Assembly: GCA_964479665.1 (NCBI GenBank)
Contig: CAYZNN010000013.1
Span: 15,514-79,513, forward strand
DNA from: UBA2287 sp964479665
GTDB lineage: Bacteria; Bacteroidota; Bacteroidia; Bacteroidales; Tenuifilaceae
Direction of reading: 5' to 3'
DNA: 64,000 nucleotides
Shown here: positions 24,880 to 34,552 of the stretch, piece by piece
Layout of the letters: each line of letters opens with the position of its first letter
How positions within the stretch are numbered: position 1 is the first letter of the stretch
Notes under the pieces: model-generated
The model's database searches: none
What the model was told of the DNA's origin: nothing
Seen by the model: the letters and a program-made list of their open reading frames with translations, nothing else
Position numbers and translations under genes: made by a program

Positions 24880-25869
24880 ATGGATATAGTAGTTAGTGGA
24901 ATACGTTCGACCGGAAAATTGCATTTGGGCAACTATTTTGGGGCACTTAAAAACTTTGTGAAAATGCAGCACGAAAATCGATGCTACTTTTTCATTGCCG
25001 ATTACCACTCGCTAACTACTCATCCCACGCCCGAAAATCTGCACGGGTCGGTTCGTCAGGTGCTGGCCGAGTACCTGGCATGTGGTCTCGACTCCGAGGT
25101 GGCCACTCTGTATGTTCAGAGCGACATTCCCGAAATCCCCGAACTCTACCTGTTGCTCAATATGAATGCCTATATTGGTGAGTTGGAGCGCTGCACATCG
25201 TTTAAAGATAAAATCCGCACCCAACCCAACAATGTGAACGCTGGCCTGCTTACTTACCCTACCCTTATGGCTGCCGACATTATTATTCACAAGGCACACA
25301 AAGTTCCCGTGGGAAAAGATCAGGAGCAGCACCTCGAAATGACTCGAACCTTTGCCAATCGCTTCAACCGCCTGTACAATGTTGAGTACTTCCCCGAACC
25401 AGTTGCGTACAATTTTGGTGAACGGTTGGTAAAAATTCCGGGACTCGACGGCAGTGGAAAAATGGGTAAATCGGAAGGGAATGCCATTTATCTTTCGGAT
25501 AGCGCCGAAGAGATTCGCAAAAAAGTTATGAAGGCCGTTACCGACAGTGGCCCTACCCAGCCTAATCAGCCCAAGCCCGAAGCAATTCAAAACCTTTTTT
25601 CCATTATGAAGGCAGTTTCGAAACCCGAAACTTTTACTTTTTATGAGGAAAAGTACAATAATTGCGAAATTCGCTATGGCGACATGAAGAAGCAATTGGC
25701 TGATGATATTGCCACATTTACTTCACCATTCAGAGAAAGAATTGAGGCCATACTAGCCGATTCGGACTACCTGAGGAAAGTAGCCAAGCAGGGTGCCGAC
25801 AGGGCTCGAGAAAGTGCAACAAAAACCATTAAAGAGGTTCGAGAAATAATTGGCTTTCGGAAGTTTTAG
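24880..25869 (+). CDS. trpS: Tryptophanyl-tRNA synthetase
   Basis: Class I synthetase charging tRNA-Trp in the cytosol. The 329-residue protein has the HIGH-type motif as KLHLGNYFGAL near the N-terminus, then YHSLTTHP, TYPTLMAADI and GKDQEQHLEMTR, with a KMSKS-type loop GKMGKSEGN. Length and order are normal. The charging level it sets is what the trp leader at 1.3 kb would read. It stands alone, with a divergent rbfA operon upstream and DUF2461 convergent downstream. Confidence 0.97.
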   Translation: MDIVVSGIRSTGKLHLGNYFGALKNFVKMQHENRCYFFIADYHSLTTHPTPENLHGSVRQVLAEYLACGLDSEVATLYVQSDIPEIPELYLLLNMNAYIGELERCTSFKDKIRTQPNNVNAGLLTYPTLMAADIIIHKAHKVPVGKDQEQHLEMTRTFANRFNRLYNVEYFPEPVAYNFGERLVKIPGLDGSGKMGKSEGNAIYLSDSAEEIRKKVMKAVTDSGPTQPNQPKPEAIQNLFSIMKAVSKPETFTFYEEKYNNCEIRYGDMKKQLADDIATFTSPFRERIEAILADSDYLRKVAKQGADRARESATKTIKEVREIIGFRKF

Positions 25870-25952
25870 CGGGTATAGTAGAAGAATACACTCCTCAAGG
25901 GGCGTTAGGGCATAGAAGAATTAAATACGCCTCGACTCACATAGCCAGAATA

Positions 25953-26612
25953 CTAATCTCCCAGCGCTCTGTTTAGGAAGGCAATAAGGGGCTGAAGGTT
26001 CTTAAAGGCATCCAGCGTGCTGCCAAGCAAACCATTCGTAGTTAGTTCGATGTCCTTCAACTCCCGGAAGGGGGTAATGTGCTTCATCCTCAGGTAATCG
26101 GCAACTGGCGATTCGGCCGAGAATCCCTGAGGAACCCTTTTTAGCGACTCCGAATCGAATGCTGAAAACGACCCCTTAAAGGTCTTGCTATTTATAATGG
26201 ACAGAAATTCATCGGAACAGGTATCCATTTCAATCCTTATTTTTTTCATGTTCTCAGGTGGAGCCATATAAATACCACCCGAAATGAAGGAAGCACCGGG
26301 TTCTAAGTGAAAGTAGTATCCGGCAAAGGAACTTTTTCGTCCTCCCCGGGCCATATATGACCCCATGTTGGTTTTGTAGGGTTCCTTATTGAGCGAAAAG
26401 CGTATGTCGCGGTTTATTCGGAAGGTGCATTCCTTAGCTTCGAGCGAACCAACGGAAGGATCGAATGCCCGTATGCCGGCAATAGTACTATTAATAAACT
26501 CAAAAAAGTTACTGCGGGCTGCCTCGAATGCCATACGGTTCGAAGTAAACCAATCGCGGTTGTTATTCAACTTAAGTTGCTCGAGGAAACGAAGGGTATT
26601 TGGCTGTATCAT
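25953..26612 (-). CDS. DUF2461 family protein (TIGR02453)
   Basis: A 219-residue cytosolic protein of a conserved family without known activity. It begins MIQPNTLRFLEQLKLNNNRDWF, with the NNRDWF motif of the family, then FRINRDIRFSLNKEPYKTN and FSAFDSESLKRVPQGF, all landmarks of DUF2461. The ATG at 26612 was chosen; an in-frame ATG at 26654 adds 14 residues not expected in the family. It lies downstream of glmS, separated by about 40 bases, and may share its transcript. Confidence 0.85.
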   Translation of the reverse strand: MIQPNTLRFLEQLKLNNNRDWFTSNRMAFEAARSNFFEFINSTIAGIRAFDPSVGSLEAKECTFRINRDIRFSLNKEPYKTNMGSYMARGGRKSSFAGYYFHLEPGASFISGGIYMAPPENMKKIRIEMDTCSDEFLSIINSKTFKGSFSAFDSESLKRVPQGFSAESPVADYLRMKHITPFRELKDIELTTNGLLGSTLDAFKNLQPLIAFLNRALGD

Positions 26613-26654
26613 AATGCTAAAATAAAAAGGGACGCTTATTTGCATCCCCAACAA

Positions 26655-28490
26655 CTATTCAACAGTAACTGATTTGGCTAAGTTACGAGGTTGGTCAACA
26701 TTGCAGCCGCGCATTAAGGCAATGTGGTATGCCAGAAGCTGAAGTGGTACCACTGCGAGAAGCGATTCGGCAATCTCTCCCGCTTTGGGAATTTCAATAA
26801 CATGGTCGGCCATGCCCCTAATTACTGTATCACCTTCAGTTACAATAGCAATTACAACACCCTTACGTGCCTTAACTTCTTGCACGTTGCTCACAACTTT
26901 TTCGTAGCTGCTATCCTTGGCGGCAATAACCACAACCGGCATCTTATCGTCGATAAGCGCAATGGGACCGTGTTTCATTTCGGCTGCAGGATAGCCTTCG
27001 GCGTGTATGTAAGAGATCTCTTTTAGTTTAAGAGCACCCTCTAGCGCAACGGGGAAAAAGTAGCCACGCCCCAAGTAAAGGAAATTGCTAGCATCCTTGA
27101 ATACTTCGGCAATTCGCTTAACATGGTCGTTGGTTTCGAGAATTTTTCCAATTTTTTGAGGAACCTGAAGTAGTTCGCCAATGAGTTCGTTGAAACGATT
27201 TGTGCTAATAATATCGCGTTTCCGACCAATTAGCATGGCCATCATGGTTAGTACTGTTACCTGTGCCGTGAAGGCTTTTGTTGATGCAACACCTATTTCG
27301 GGGCCAGCATGTGTGTAAACGCCAGCGTGCGTCTCGCGGGGAATGCTCGAACCCACCACATTGCAAATACCCAGCACAAGAGCACCTGCCTCTTTGGCCA
27401 AACGAATAGCCGCAAGCGTATCGGCCGTTTCACCGCTTTGGCTAATGGCAATTACCACATCGTCCTTATAAATAATAGGGTTTCGATACCTAAATTCCGA
27501 TGCGTACTCTACCTCAACAGGAATTCGGGAAAACTCCTCTATGAGGTACTCGCCAACCAACGCCGCATGCCACGATGTTCCGCAGCCAATTAGTATAATA
27601 CGCTTAGCGTTAATAATTTGGGGTAAAACGTGGTATAGCCCACCCAGGTGAACCTCTGCCTTGTCGGACGAAATTCGACCCCTAAAGGTATCGGTAATGC
27701 TTCGGGGCTGCTCAAAAATTTCTTTCAGCATGAAATGGTCGTAACCATTCTTTTCAATCTCTTCAATGTCTAAATCGAGAACTTGCACGTTAGGTGTGAG
27801 AGCCTCGTTGGTAATGGTTTTGAGGGTAAGTTCTCCCTTGCGTATAATAGCTACATCGTTATCGTTCAGAAACACCACGCTATTGGTGTACTCAATAATG
27901 GGGGTAGCATCGGAAGCAACGAAATACTCATTTTCTCCAACGCCAATAACCAGTGGGCTACCTTTTCGTGCGGCAACCAAGGTGTTGGGCTCGTCGCGAC
28001 AAACTACAACAATACCATAGGCACCAACCACTTTAATGAGGGCAAGCCTCACGGCAATCTCGGCCGAAACGTTACCCTTCAGGTAAATGTATTCAATGAG
28101 GTTAACCAGCACCTCGGTGTCGGTTTCGGAAGCAAAGGTATAACCTCGCTTTTCGAGTCGGCACTTTAACGTATTGTAGTTTTCAATAATGCCATTGTGA
28201 ATTAAAATGAACTTACCGTTCATTGAGATGTGGGGGTGCGCATTTGCGTCGTTGGGTTCGCCATGGGTAGCCCATCGTGTATGGCCAATACCAATTTTAC
28301 CACCTAAATTCTTATTGGCAATGAACGATTCAAGTTCGGCTACTTTTCCTTTCCTTTTGTATATAATTGGTTCCTTGTCGACAATACAAACACCTGCCGA
28401 GTCGTAGCCCCTGTATTCGAGCCGTTTCAAACCATTAATAACTACCGGATAGGCTTCTCTATGACCAATATAACCAACAATTCCACACAT
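26655..28490 (-). CDS. glmS: Glutamine--fructose-6-phosphate aminotransferase
   Basis: First enzyme of UDP-GlcNAc synthesis, making glucosamine-6-phosphate. At 611 residues the length is normal. The N-terminal glutaminase begins MCGIVGYIG with Cys2 as nucleophile after Met removal, then RLEYRGYDSAG and GHTRWATHG. Two SIS domains follow (IGCGTSWHAAL, SQSGETADTLAA, ASTKAFTAQV), ending in the canonical PRNLAKSVTVE. Only 5 bases separate it from the DUF4270 gene upstream, so there is no room for a glmS ribozyme. Transcript probably starts at glgA-like or DUF4270. Confidence 0.98.
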   Translation of the reverse strand: MCGIVGYIGHREAYPVVINGLKRLEYRGYDSAGVCIVDKEPIIYKRKGKVAELESFIANKNLGGKIGIGHTRWATHGEPNDANAHPHISMNGKFILIHNGIIENYNTLKCRLEKRGYTFASETDTEVLVNLIEYIYLKGNVSAEIAVRLALIKVVGAYGIVVVCRDEPNTLVAARKGSPLVIGVGENEYFVASDATPIIEYTNSVVFLNDNDVAIIRKGELTLKTITNEALTPNVQVLDLDIEEIEKNGYDHFMLKEIFEQPRSITDTFRGRISSDKAEVHLGGLYHVLPQIINAKRIILIGCGTSWHAALVGEYLIEEFSRIPVEVEYASEFRYRNPIIYKDDVVIAISQSGETADTLAAIRLAKEAGALVLGICNVVGSSIPRETHAGVYTHAGPEIGVASTKAFTAQVTVLTMMAMLIGRKRDIISTNRFNELIGELLQVPQKIGKILETNDHVKRIAEVFKDASNFLYLGRGYFFPVALEGALKLKEISYIHAEGYPAAEMKHGPIALIDDKMPVVVIAAKDSSYEKVVSNVQEVKARKGVVIAIVTEGDTVIRGMADHVIEIPKAGEIAESLLAVVPLQLLAYHIALMRGCNVDQPRNLAKSVTVE

Positions 28491-28495
28491 ATCTG

Positions 28496-29767
28496 CTACA
28501 ATTTGGTATAGGTTATTATGAGTTTAATTCTATTACTGTTAATATACGAACTAAGAATGGTTTGGTTTGCACGAGAAAACCGGGTTCGAGGTTCGAGGTA
28601 GATATCCAAATCGGAGTTGGGCAGTAGCAGCAAGTCCTGAATATGGTTGGTTATGTTGAAACTGTAGTACCCTTTACTTTTGCTGTAAGTTCCTCCAAAA
28701 TTATTACCCGACATGTCAATAATAGGTACGAGACTGTTCGAAACCTTTTTGAATATGCTTATGGGCATTTGTGAGGAATCTTGCTCAAAGAAAGGAGCAT
28801 TTGTAATGGGTATGCGAAGTTCTGCTCGGTTAATAATTACGGGCATTGAGTCGGCCCAGGCAGCAATGTCGGTTAATTCTATCAGTCCCTTAGTGCCTGC
28901 TAAGCCCTGAAGGTAGAAAACCGAATCCTGCGTTATAGTGTCGTTCAATCCAACAATGGCTTCTCCTGGAGTGGCAGCGGTTTTATCGTGCTCAATGCGA
29001 ATATTGCGGTGTGAGTATGAGGTAAATTGGTAGTCGAACTTTACCTGAAAGGTTGTATCGGGTTCGTTTTTGGTATAATAAAGACTAAGGTTGTTAAGAG
29101 ATGACATATATGTGAAGTAGTACATTGCTTTGCCCGGCACATTGAGGTGTTCTGCCGAAACGTATAGCCCATAAACGTATTTTACAAAACTAGTATCGGT
29201 TGCCATGGTTACCGAGTCAGCGGTAATTAATTTTTGTGCCCATTCGTTGCTAATGGGAACCTTTACATACGATTCACCCTGATACGATGCTGTTCCAATG
29301 GGTGTGGGATTAATCATGTCGCCAACAGGTGAAAAGGCATTGTATAAGGAGTCTTTGTCAAAAGGAGTGGCAAGTTCGTAAACATTAATGGTAACAGGTA
29401 CCGACTTGTCGCCATAGAATGCGTTGAGCTTCAGGAAAAGAAAAATTGAATCAACTTCTGGATTGGTTCCAAATTTATGGTTGAGAAACGATGGGCGAAT
29501 TTGACTCATGAACGACACTCGGGTTTTACCAAAAACGTTGTTGTTTATGGCCCCCAAAACAATATCCTCGAAACCCATAATATAAGCGGTATCGTACTCA
29601 ATGGTATGTGCCGACATAATGAACGAAGTGTCGGTTTTTACATACAGCCTTTCGTGGTCGGGAATAAAATCAGTATTTAGGTAATCTGAGGGGGTATAGC
29701 AGCTGGTAATTGAAACGAAAGCAAAGGCTGAGACGGAAAAAATTTTTAAGAATCGAAGGCTCTTCAT
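28496..29767 (-). CDS. DUF4270 lipoprotein
   Basis: A 423-residue secreted lipoprotein of a Bacteroidota-specific family. The signal peptide KSLRFLKIFSVSAFAFVSIT ends in a lipobox ITSC. The body holds beta-strands, including YDTAYIMGFEDIVLGAINNNVFGKTR. No enzyme motif is visible; function is unknown. The ATG at 29767 was chosen because it yields the signal peptide directly; the earlier in-frame ATG at 29845 would overlap the preceding gene and prepend a non-signal sequence. The neighbours glmS and a glycogen synthase-like gene form a conserved Bacteroidota cluster with panC. Confidence 0.85.
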   Translation of the reverse strand: MKSLRFLKIFSVSAFAFVSITSCYTPSDYLNTDFIPDHERLYVKTDTSFIMSAHTIEYDTAYIMGFEDIVLGAINNNVFGKTRVSFMSQIRPSFLNHKFGTNPEVDSIFLFLKLNAFYGDKSVPVTINVYELATPFDKDSLYNAFSPVGDMINPTPIGTASYQGESYVKVPISNEWAQKLITADSVTMATDTSFVKYVYGLYVSAEHLNVPGKAMYYFTYMSSLNNLSLYYTKNEPDTTFQVKFDYQFTSYSHRNIRIEHDKTAATPGEAIVGLNDTITQDSVFYLQGLAGTKGLIELTDIAAWADSMPVIINRAELRIPITNAPFFEQDSSQMPISIFKKVSNSLVPIIDMSGNNFGGTYSKSKGYYSFNITNHIQDLLLLPNSDLDIYLEPRTRFSRANQTILSSYINSNRIKLIITYTKL

Positions 29768-29780
29768 TCCTAGGCGAGAA

Positions 29781-30614
29781 TTATTTCTTTTTAGCATTTT
29801 CGGTAGTGTTTGTAAACTGGTCGTAAAAAAGGTTAATAGCATCAATGTAGTTTTCTTTATTCTGGTATGATAGAACGGGCCTGTTTGTGGTTTTAATATA
29901 TTCCAATACAGAATTATTTATCGACTCATCGCCCAGCACAACTCCGTCGGAGTAATTAATGGCCAATTGGCTTAGCCCTATAAAATCGGGAGATTTAAAA
30001 ACTTCAACATCCTTTTTTGTTACGCCCTCAATTTCAACTAGTTTCGATTTAATATTGGGGTTAAAAGTGTTATTGAATTCGTCGTTGTATAAAGAATAAA
30101 CAACCTTTGACTTGGCAAAGACTGGATCCTCCCGGTAAGCCCGTTTTACAAGTAAAGGTATAAAGCTCGGAAACCAACCGTGGCAATGCACAATATCGGG
30201 CGACCAGCGCAACTTTTTTACAGTTTCTAACACACCACGGGCGAAAAACAGGGCCCGCTCGTCGTTATCGTCAAAGTAGTTTCCGGCAGCATCCTTCACC
30301 TCGAATTTCCTATGAAAATAGTCCTCGTTATCGATAAAGTATACCTGCATTCGGGCGCTCTGAATGGAGGCAACTTTAATAATGAGTGGATGATCAGTAT
30401 CGTTAATAACCAAATTCATACCCGAGAGCCGAATAACTTCGTGAAGTTGATTGCGTCTTTCGTTAATGGTCCCCCAGCGCGGCATGAAGGTTCTAATTTC
30501 CCTTCCTCGCTCCTGTATACCCTGTGGTAAATATCGACTAATAACGGCTATTTCGCTTTCGGGCAAATAGGGAGTTATTTCCTGTGAAATGAACAGTACC
30601 CTTACGCTTTTCAT
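29781..30614 (-). CDS. Glycogen/starch synthase-like protein, GT5 N-terminal domain only
   Basis: A 277-residue protein matching the N-terminal Rossmann domain of glycogen synthase. It begins VLFISQEITPYLPES with the expected E, then GREIRTFMPRWGTINERR, VYFIDNEDYFHR, DDNDERALFFARG and DIVHCHGWFPSFIPL. The C-terminal nucleotide-sugar-binding domain (usual total ~480 residues) is missing. The gene ends in a normal stop 14 bases before the next start, so it is probably a natural short form found in Bacteroidota. Whether it still makes glucan is doubtful; it may be regulatory. Confidence 0.82.
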   Translation of the reverse strand: MKSVRVLFISQEITPYLPESEIAVISRYLPQGIQERGREIRTFMPRWGTINERRNQLHEVIRLSGMNLVINDTDHPLIIKVASIQSARMQVYFIDNEDYFHRKFEVKDAAGNYFDDNDERALFFARGVLETVKKLRWSPDIVHCHGWFPSFIPLLVKRAYREDPVFAKSKVVYSLYNDEFNNTFNPNIKSKLVEIEGVTKKDVEVFKSPDFIGLSQLAINYSDGVVLGDESINNSVLEYIKTTNRPVLSYQNKENYIDAINLFYDQFTNTTENAKKK

Positions 30615-30926
30615 TCAAACTGGGTTTTACTTATTTACTAGCCTTTTGTACAACAACGTGAGCCAAATACTACCTAAAACGTTAATGCACTAAAAAGGGT
30701 TTTAAGGAAAAAAATAATTGAGAGATTGTTTACATGAAGCAATTACAAATAAAACTACAAAAGTATAAAAAAAATTAACAACAATGCTTGTGCTGTTATT
30801 GCGTTTTTTTCGCGCAACCAAGGGTATATTCATTATTAATATGATTAGAAATGGTATATGAAAAAAAAGTGCGACATTTGCACGTTGTTTTTAACTAAGG
30901 GATATTACCGATATACCGATATACAG
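30615..30926. other. AT-rich divergent intergenic region, glgA-like / panC
   Basis: A 312-base gap between divergent genes. It is AT-rich, with a long A-run region at 30761-30780. A GACATTTG at 30873-30880 differs from the -7 consensus by one base and would start transcription near 30887, ahead of the panC ATG at 30927. I see no gene, RNA or hairpin worth calling in the rest. Confidence 0.45.
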
Positions 30927-31766
30927 ATGATTGTTTTTGAACGCACCGAAGGCTTAACTAAATACATTGCCCTTTTAAAAGGGAAAAACCATACTGTTGG
31001 CTTAGTGCCCACCATGGGAGCACTGCACGAGGGCCATGTGAAACTTATTGAACGCGCCGTAGCCGAAAACACAACCGTTGTTGTTAGTGTATTTGTAAAT
31101 CCCACCCAATTCAACGATAAGGCCGACCTTGAGCGCTATCCGCGAACTCCCGAGCTCGATTACGAAAGGTGCGAGTTGGCCGGTGCAACCATAGTTTTTG
31201 CGCCAACCGTTGAGGAAGTGTACCCTGAGCCCGACACTAGAGTATTCGATTTTGGAAATCTCGACAAGGTAATGGAAGGTGAATTTCGCCCTGGCCATTT
31301 CAAAGGAGTGGCACAAGTAGTAAGTCGCTTGTTCGACATTGTGCAACCTACCCGTGCCTATTTCGGCAAAAAAGACTTTCAGCAATTGGCCATAATTCAA
31401 CGAATGGTTGCTATGCTCAATTACCCCATTGAAGTAGTTGCCTGCGAAACCACACGCGAGAGCGATGGCTTAGCAAAGAGTTCTCGAAACCTTTTACTCA
31501 CCACCGACCACAGGCATAGTGCTCCATTAATTTACAGAACCCTGCTGCAGGCCCGTAACTTTAAAAACGAAAAAAACGTAAAAGAAACAATAGAATGGGT
31601 TGAAAGCCAAATAAATGCAGACCCAAACCTACGGGTTGAGTATTTTCAAATTGCCAATGCGAAAACCCTTGAGCCCATTGCCAATTGGACCGAAGCCAGC
31701 CCGCTGGTAGGTTGCATTGCTGTTTGGGCTGGGAAAATCAGGCTTATAGATAATATTGAATTTTAA
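30927..31766 (+). CDS. panC: Pantoate--beta-alanine ligase
   Basis: Joins pantoate and beta-alanine to give pantothenate. With the start at 30927 it has 279 residues, the family norm. VPTMGALHEGH holds the HxGH ATP motif; VSVFVNPTQFN, FRPGHFKGVAQVVSRLF and YFGKKDFQQL are the expected pantoate and ATP contacts, and SDGLAKSSRN is the late loop. The start at 30927 was preferred over the ATG at 30858, which lies before the probable -7 box. panD follows within 13 bases, so the two enzymes of the same step chain are cotranscribed. Confidence 0.96.
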   Translation: MIVFERTEGLTKYIALLKGKNHTVGLVPTMGALHEGHVKLIERAVAENTTVVVSVFVNPTQFNDKADLERYPRTPELDYERCELAGATIVFAPTVEEVYPEPDTRVFDFGNLDKVMEGEFRPGHFKGVAQVVSRLFDIVQPTRAYFGKKDFQQLAIIQRMVAMLNYPIEVVACETTRESDGLAKSSRNLLLTTDHRHSAPLIYRTLLQARNFKNEKNVKETIEWVESQINADPNLRVEYFQIANAKTLEPIANWTEASPLVGCIAVWAGKIRLIDNIEF

Positions 31767-31778
31767 ATGCACCAAAAT

Positions 31779-32129
31779 ATGTTTATAGAGGTTGTAAAGT
31801 CAAAAATTCATCAGGTTAAGGTTACAGAAGCCAACCTTTATTACATTGGCAGTATTACCATCGACGAGGACCTGATGGAGGCAGCGAACATAATTGAAAA
31901 CGAACGGGTGCACATTGTAAACATAAACAATGGTGAACGCCTCGACACATATGTTATAAAGGGAGAGCGTGGAAGCGGACAGATTTGCCTAAACGGACCC
32001 GCTGCCCGTAAATGCACCGTAGGAGACACTATTATTATAATGTCGTATGCCTCCATGGATTTTGAGGAAGCCAAAAAGTTTAAGCCCTCAGTTATTTTTC
32101 CCGATACAGAGACGAACCGGCTGGTATAA
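31779..32129 (+). CDS. panD: Aspartate 1-decarboxylase
   Basis: Pyruvoyl enzyme making beta-alanine for PanC. With the ATG at 31779 it has 116 residues and the self-cleavage site falls exactly at Gly24-Ser25 (YYIGSITID), as in E. coli; the ATG at 31767, directly after the panC stop, would add four residues. IENERVHIVNINNGER and LNGPAARKC with the conserved asparagine region follow. It lies immediately after panC in one operon. Confidence 0.95.
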   Translation: MFIEVVKSKIHQVKVTEANLYYIGSITIDEDLMEAANIIENERVHIVNINNGERLDTYVIKGERGSGQICLNGPAARKCTVGDTIIIMSYASMDFEEAKKFKPSVIFPDTETNRLV

Positions 32130-32144
32130 TCAAAATTCAATTCT

Positions 32145-33161
32145 GTGAAAGCTTCTTTAAGGTCCAAACTGAACCTCTTTGTATTTATTGCCTTGGCAAT
32201 AGTTCTGTTGTTCTTTGCATTCCGTGGAGTCGATTACGAAGTGATGCTAAAAGGCTTTCGTAATGCAAAGTACGAATGGGTTGCCCTTGCAATGCTTGCA
32301 GGTTTTATTGCCCATATTTTCCGCGCCCTTCGTTGGCAAATTATGATTGAACCGCTAGGCAAAGTACCTTCCTTTAAAAACACGCTTAGCGCCATAATGG
32401 TGGGCTATCTGGCCAATCTGGCATTTCCTCGTATAGGTGAAATTACTCGTTGCATCTCGCTACGGAAAACGGATGGTTTGCCCTTTGAGTCGCTATTGGG
32501 AACTGTAATTGTCGAAAGGGCTCTCGATGTTCTTATCATGCTTATTTTGCTTATTACGGTACTTTTTGTACAAATTAATTTCTTTGGTGAATTTCTTTTA
32601 AACGATGTTATAGTTCCCTTGGGCCAGAAATTTCAAAGTATTCTATCGATATCTCCTATTATTCCAATAGCACTTCTGCTCGTCATTGTTGTTAGTATCG
32701 TTTTACTCCGCAGGAACGTTTTTGGAACAAAGCTTCGGCATCGGATAAGCGCTCTTTTTTGGGGAGTGGTCGACGGGCTCAAATCGCTCCTGAAAACCAA
32801 ACGTAAAGCCGCATTTGCGGGCTACACCATAGCCATATGGGCTTGCTATTGGCTTATGACATGGTTAGTTTTCTTTGCAATCGATGCAACTGCAGGCCTA
32901 TCTCCGGCTGACGGGCTGTTTTTGCTTGTAGTTGGCTCCTTGGGCATGGCCGCTCCTGTTCAGGGAGGATTTGGAGCATTCCATGTAATTGTATACATGG
33001 CCCTTGGTATTTACGGAATTAGTAAAGAGGACGGGCTCATTTATGCCACCATCTCGCACGAATCGCAAACACTCCTGGTGCTTGCCTTGGGGGCCTTCTT
33101 CATGTTGCTGCTTTTTTTTCAGCAAAAGAAAGCTAACTTGCAGGCTGAAAATACCAAGTAG
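32145..33161 (+). CDS. Flippase-like membrane protein (UPF0104/LPG synthase transmembrane family)
   Basis: A 338-residue protein with about eight membrane helices. It has the family pattern ALRWQIMIEPLG, the YLANLAFPRIGEITRC segment and VIVERALDVLIML, with APVQGGFGAFH near the C-terminus. Relatives include the membrane half of lysylphosphatidylglycerol synthases and flippase-like proteins; the catalytic half is absent. The start is GTG at 32145, 15 bases after panD; no nearby ATG fits. It runs into radA 9 bases later. Substrate unknown. Confidence 0.85.
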   Translation: MKASLRSKLNLFVFIALAIVLLFFAFRGVDYEVMLKGFRNAKYEWVALAMLAGFIAHIFRALRWQIMIEPLGKVPSFKNTLSAIMVGYLANLAFPRIGEITRCISLRKTDGLPFESLLGTVIVERALDVLIMLILLITVLFVQINFFGEFLLNDVIVPLGQKFQSILSISPIIPIALLLVIVVSIVLLRRNVFGTKLRHRISALFWGVVDGLKSLLKTKRKAAFAGYTIAIWACYWLMTWLVFFAIDATAGLSPADGLFLLVVGSLGMAAPVQGGFGAFHVIVYMALGIYGISKEDGLIYATISHESQTLLVLALGAFFMLLLFFQQKKANLQAENTK

Positions 33162-33170
33162 AATTTTTTT

Positions 33171-34544
33171 GTGGCAAAAACCAAATCGAGTTTTGTTTGT
33201 CAGAATTGCGGGGCCGAATCGCTTAAATGGGTTGGCCGTTGCCCTTCTTGTGGCGAATGGAATACCTATGTTGAGGAGCGGATAGCCAAGGAAAAACCGC
33301 GTTCTGGCCTTGTCGATGTTTTTCGAAGTGCTATACCTAAACCCTTAAAGGATATTGAGGCCACCAGCGAGAAGCGTATCGATACCGGCATGGGCGAGGT
33401 GAATCGCATACTGGGAGGCGGGTTGGTTAGTGGCTCTGTAGTATTGCTGGGTGGCGAACCCGGCATTGGCAAATCTACTCTAGCATTGCAGCTGGCACTA
33501 AGGTTTAAAAACCTAAAGGTTCTTTACGTTTCGGGAGAGGAGAGCGCCAAGCAGGTTAAAATGAGGGCCGATAGGCTTACACCCGGCAACAATGAGTGCC
33601 TTATACTCAACGAAACACTTTTGGAGAACATTATTACCCAAGCCCAAAATGTGGAGCCCAACCTTTTGGTAGTCGACTCCATTCAAACGGTTTATTCCGA
33701 TTTAATTGAATCGTCGCCAGGGTCGGTTTCGCAGGTTCGCGAATGTGCCGCCAACCTAATGCGCTTCGCCAAAACCACAGGGATTCCCGTAATAATTATT
33801 GGCCATATTACCAAGGATGGTAGCATTGCTGGCCCCAAGGTGCTAGAACATATTGTTGATGTGGTGCTTCAGTTCGAAGGCGACAGTAACTATCTATACC
33901 GAATTGTGCGCTCCATTAAGAATAGGTTTGGATCAACCGCAGAAATAGGTATTTTCGAAATGCAAAGCAATGGTCTGGTTGAGGTGTCCAACCCTTCGGA
34001 AATTCTTCTTTCGCATCGCGACGAGGGCTTGAGCGGCGTTGCAATTGCTGCTGCAATGGATGGCAGCAGGCCATTTCTTATTGAAACGCAGGCGCTGGTT
34101 AGCACCGCTGCATACGGTACCCCACAGCGCTCAACAACCGGATACGATGGGCGAAGGCTCAATATGCTTTTAGCTGTACTTGAAAAGCGTGCTGGGTTCA
34201 AACTGGCCACTAAGGATGTATTTTTAAACCTGGCAGGAGGCATTAAGCTGAACGATCCGGCAATCGACCTTGCGGTGGTTGCTTCGGTACTATCCTCGAA
34301 TTTCGATTTACCCATAGCGGGTTCATGTTGTTTCGCAGCTGAGGTTGGCCTTTCGGGCGAAATAAGGCAGGTTGGCCGAATCGATCAGCGTATTGCCGAG
34401 GCCGAAAAGTTAGGGTTTGAACGGATATACGTTTCGAAGTACCACCTGAAGGGAATTGACAGCAAGGATTACAAAATAAAAATTATTAAAGTGGGAGGTA
34501 TCGATGAGTTGGTGCGCTCACTTTTCGGAAAGGGTAGCAATTAG
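33171..34544 (+). CDS. radA: DNA repair protein RadA
   Basis: RecA-like ATPase that drives branch migration in recombination. The N-terminal zinc finger has C10, C13, C24 and C27 (FVCQNCG, RCPSCGEW). Walker A is GGEPGIGKST, the RadA-specific KNRFG motif is visible, and the C-terminal Lon-protease-like domain contains AEVGLSGEIRQVGR. At 457 residues it is normal. The start is GTG at 33171, giving the family N-terminus AKTKSSFVC. It follows the flippase-like gene closely and precedes galE by 8 bases. Confidence 0.97.
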   Translation: MAKTKSSFVCQNCGAESLKWVGRCPSCGEWNTYVEERIAKEKPRSGLVDVFRSAIPKPLKDIEATSEKRIDTGMGEVNRILGGGLVSGSVVLLGGEPGIGKSTLALQLALRFKNLKVLYVSGEESAKQVKMRADRLTPGNNECLILNETLLENIITQAQNVEPNLLVVDSIQTVYSDLIESSPGSVSQVRECAANLMRFAKTTGIPVIIIGHITKDGSIAGPKVLEHIVDVVLQFEGDSNYLYRIVRSIKNRFGSTAEIGIFEMQSNGLVEVSNPSEILLSHRDEGLSGVAIAAAMDGSRPFLIETQALVSTAAYGTPQRSTTGYDGRRLNMLLAVLEKRAGFKLATKDVFLNLAGGIKLNDPAIDLAVVASVLSSNFDLPIAGSCCFAAEVGLSGEIRQVGRIDQRIAEAEKLGFERIYVSKYHLKGIDSKDYKIKIIKVGGIDELVRSLFGKGSN

Positions 34545-34552
34545 TATAGCTT

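Noticed and set aside
25012..25695. A long open frame opposite trpS
   Set aside because: It runs against an unambiguous synthetase gene and has no recognisable domain or start signal.
28491..28495. glmS ribozyme
   Set aside because: Only 5 bases separate glmS from the upstream gene, so there is no leader to hold one.
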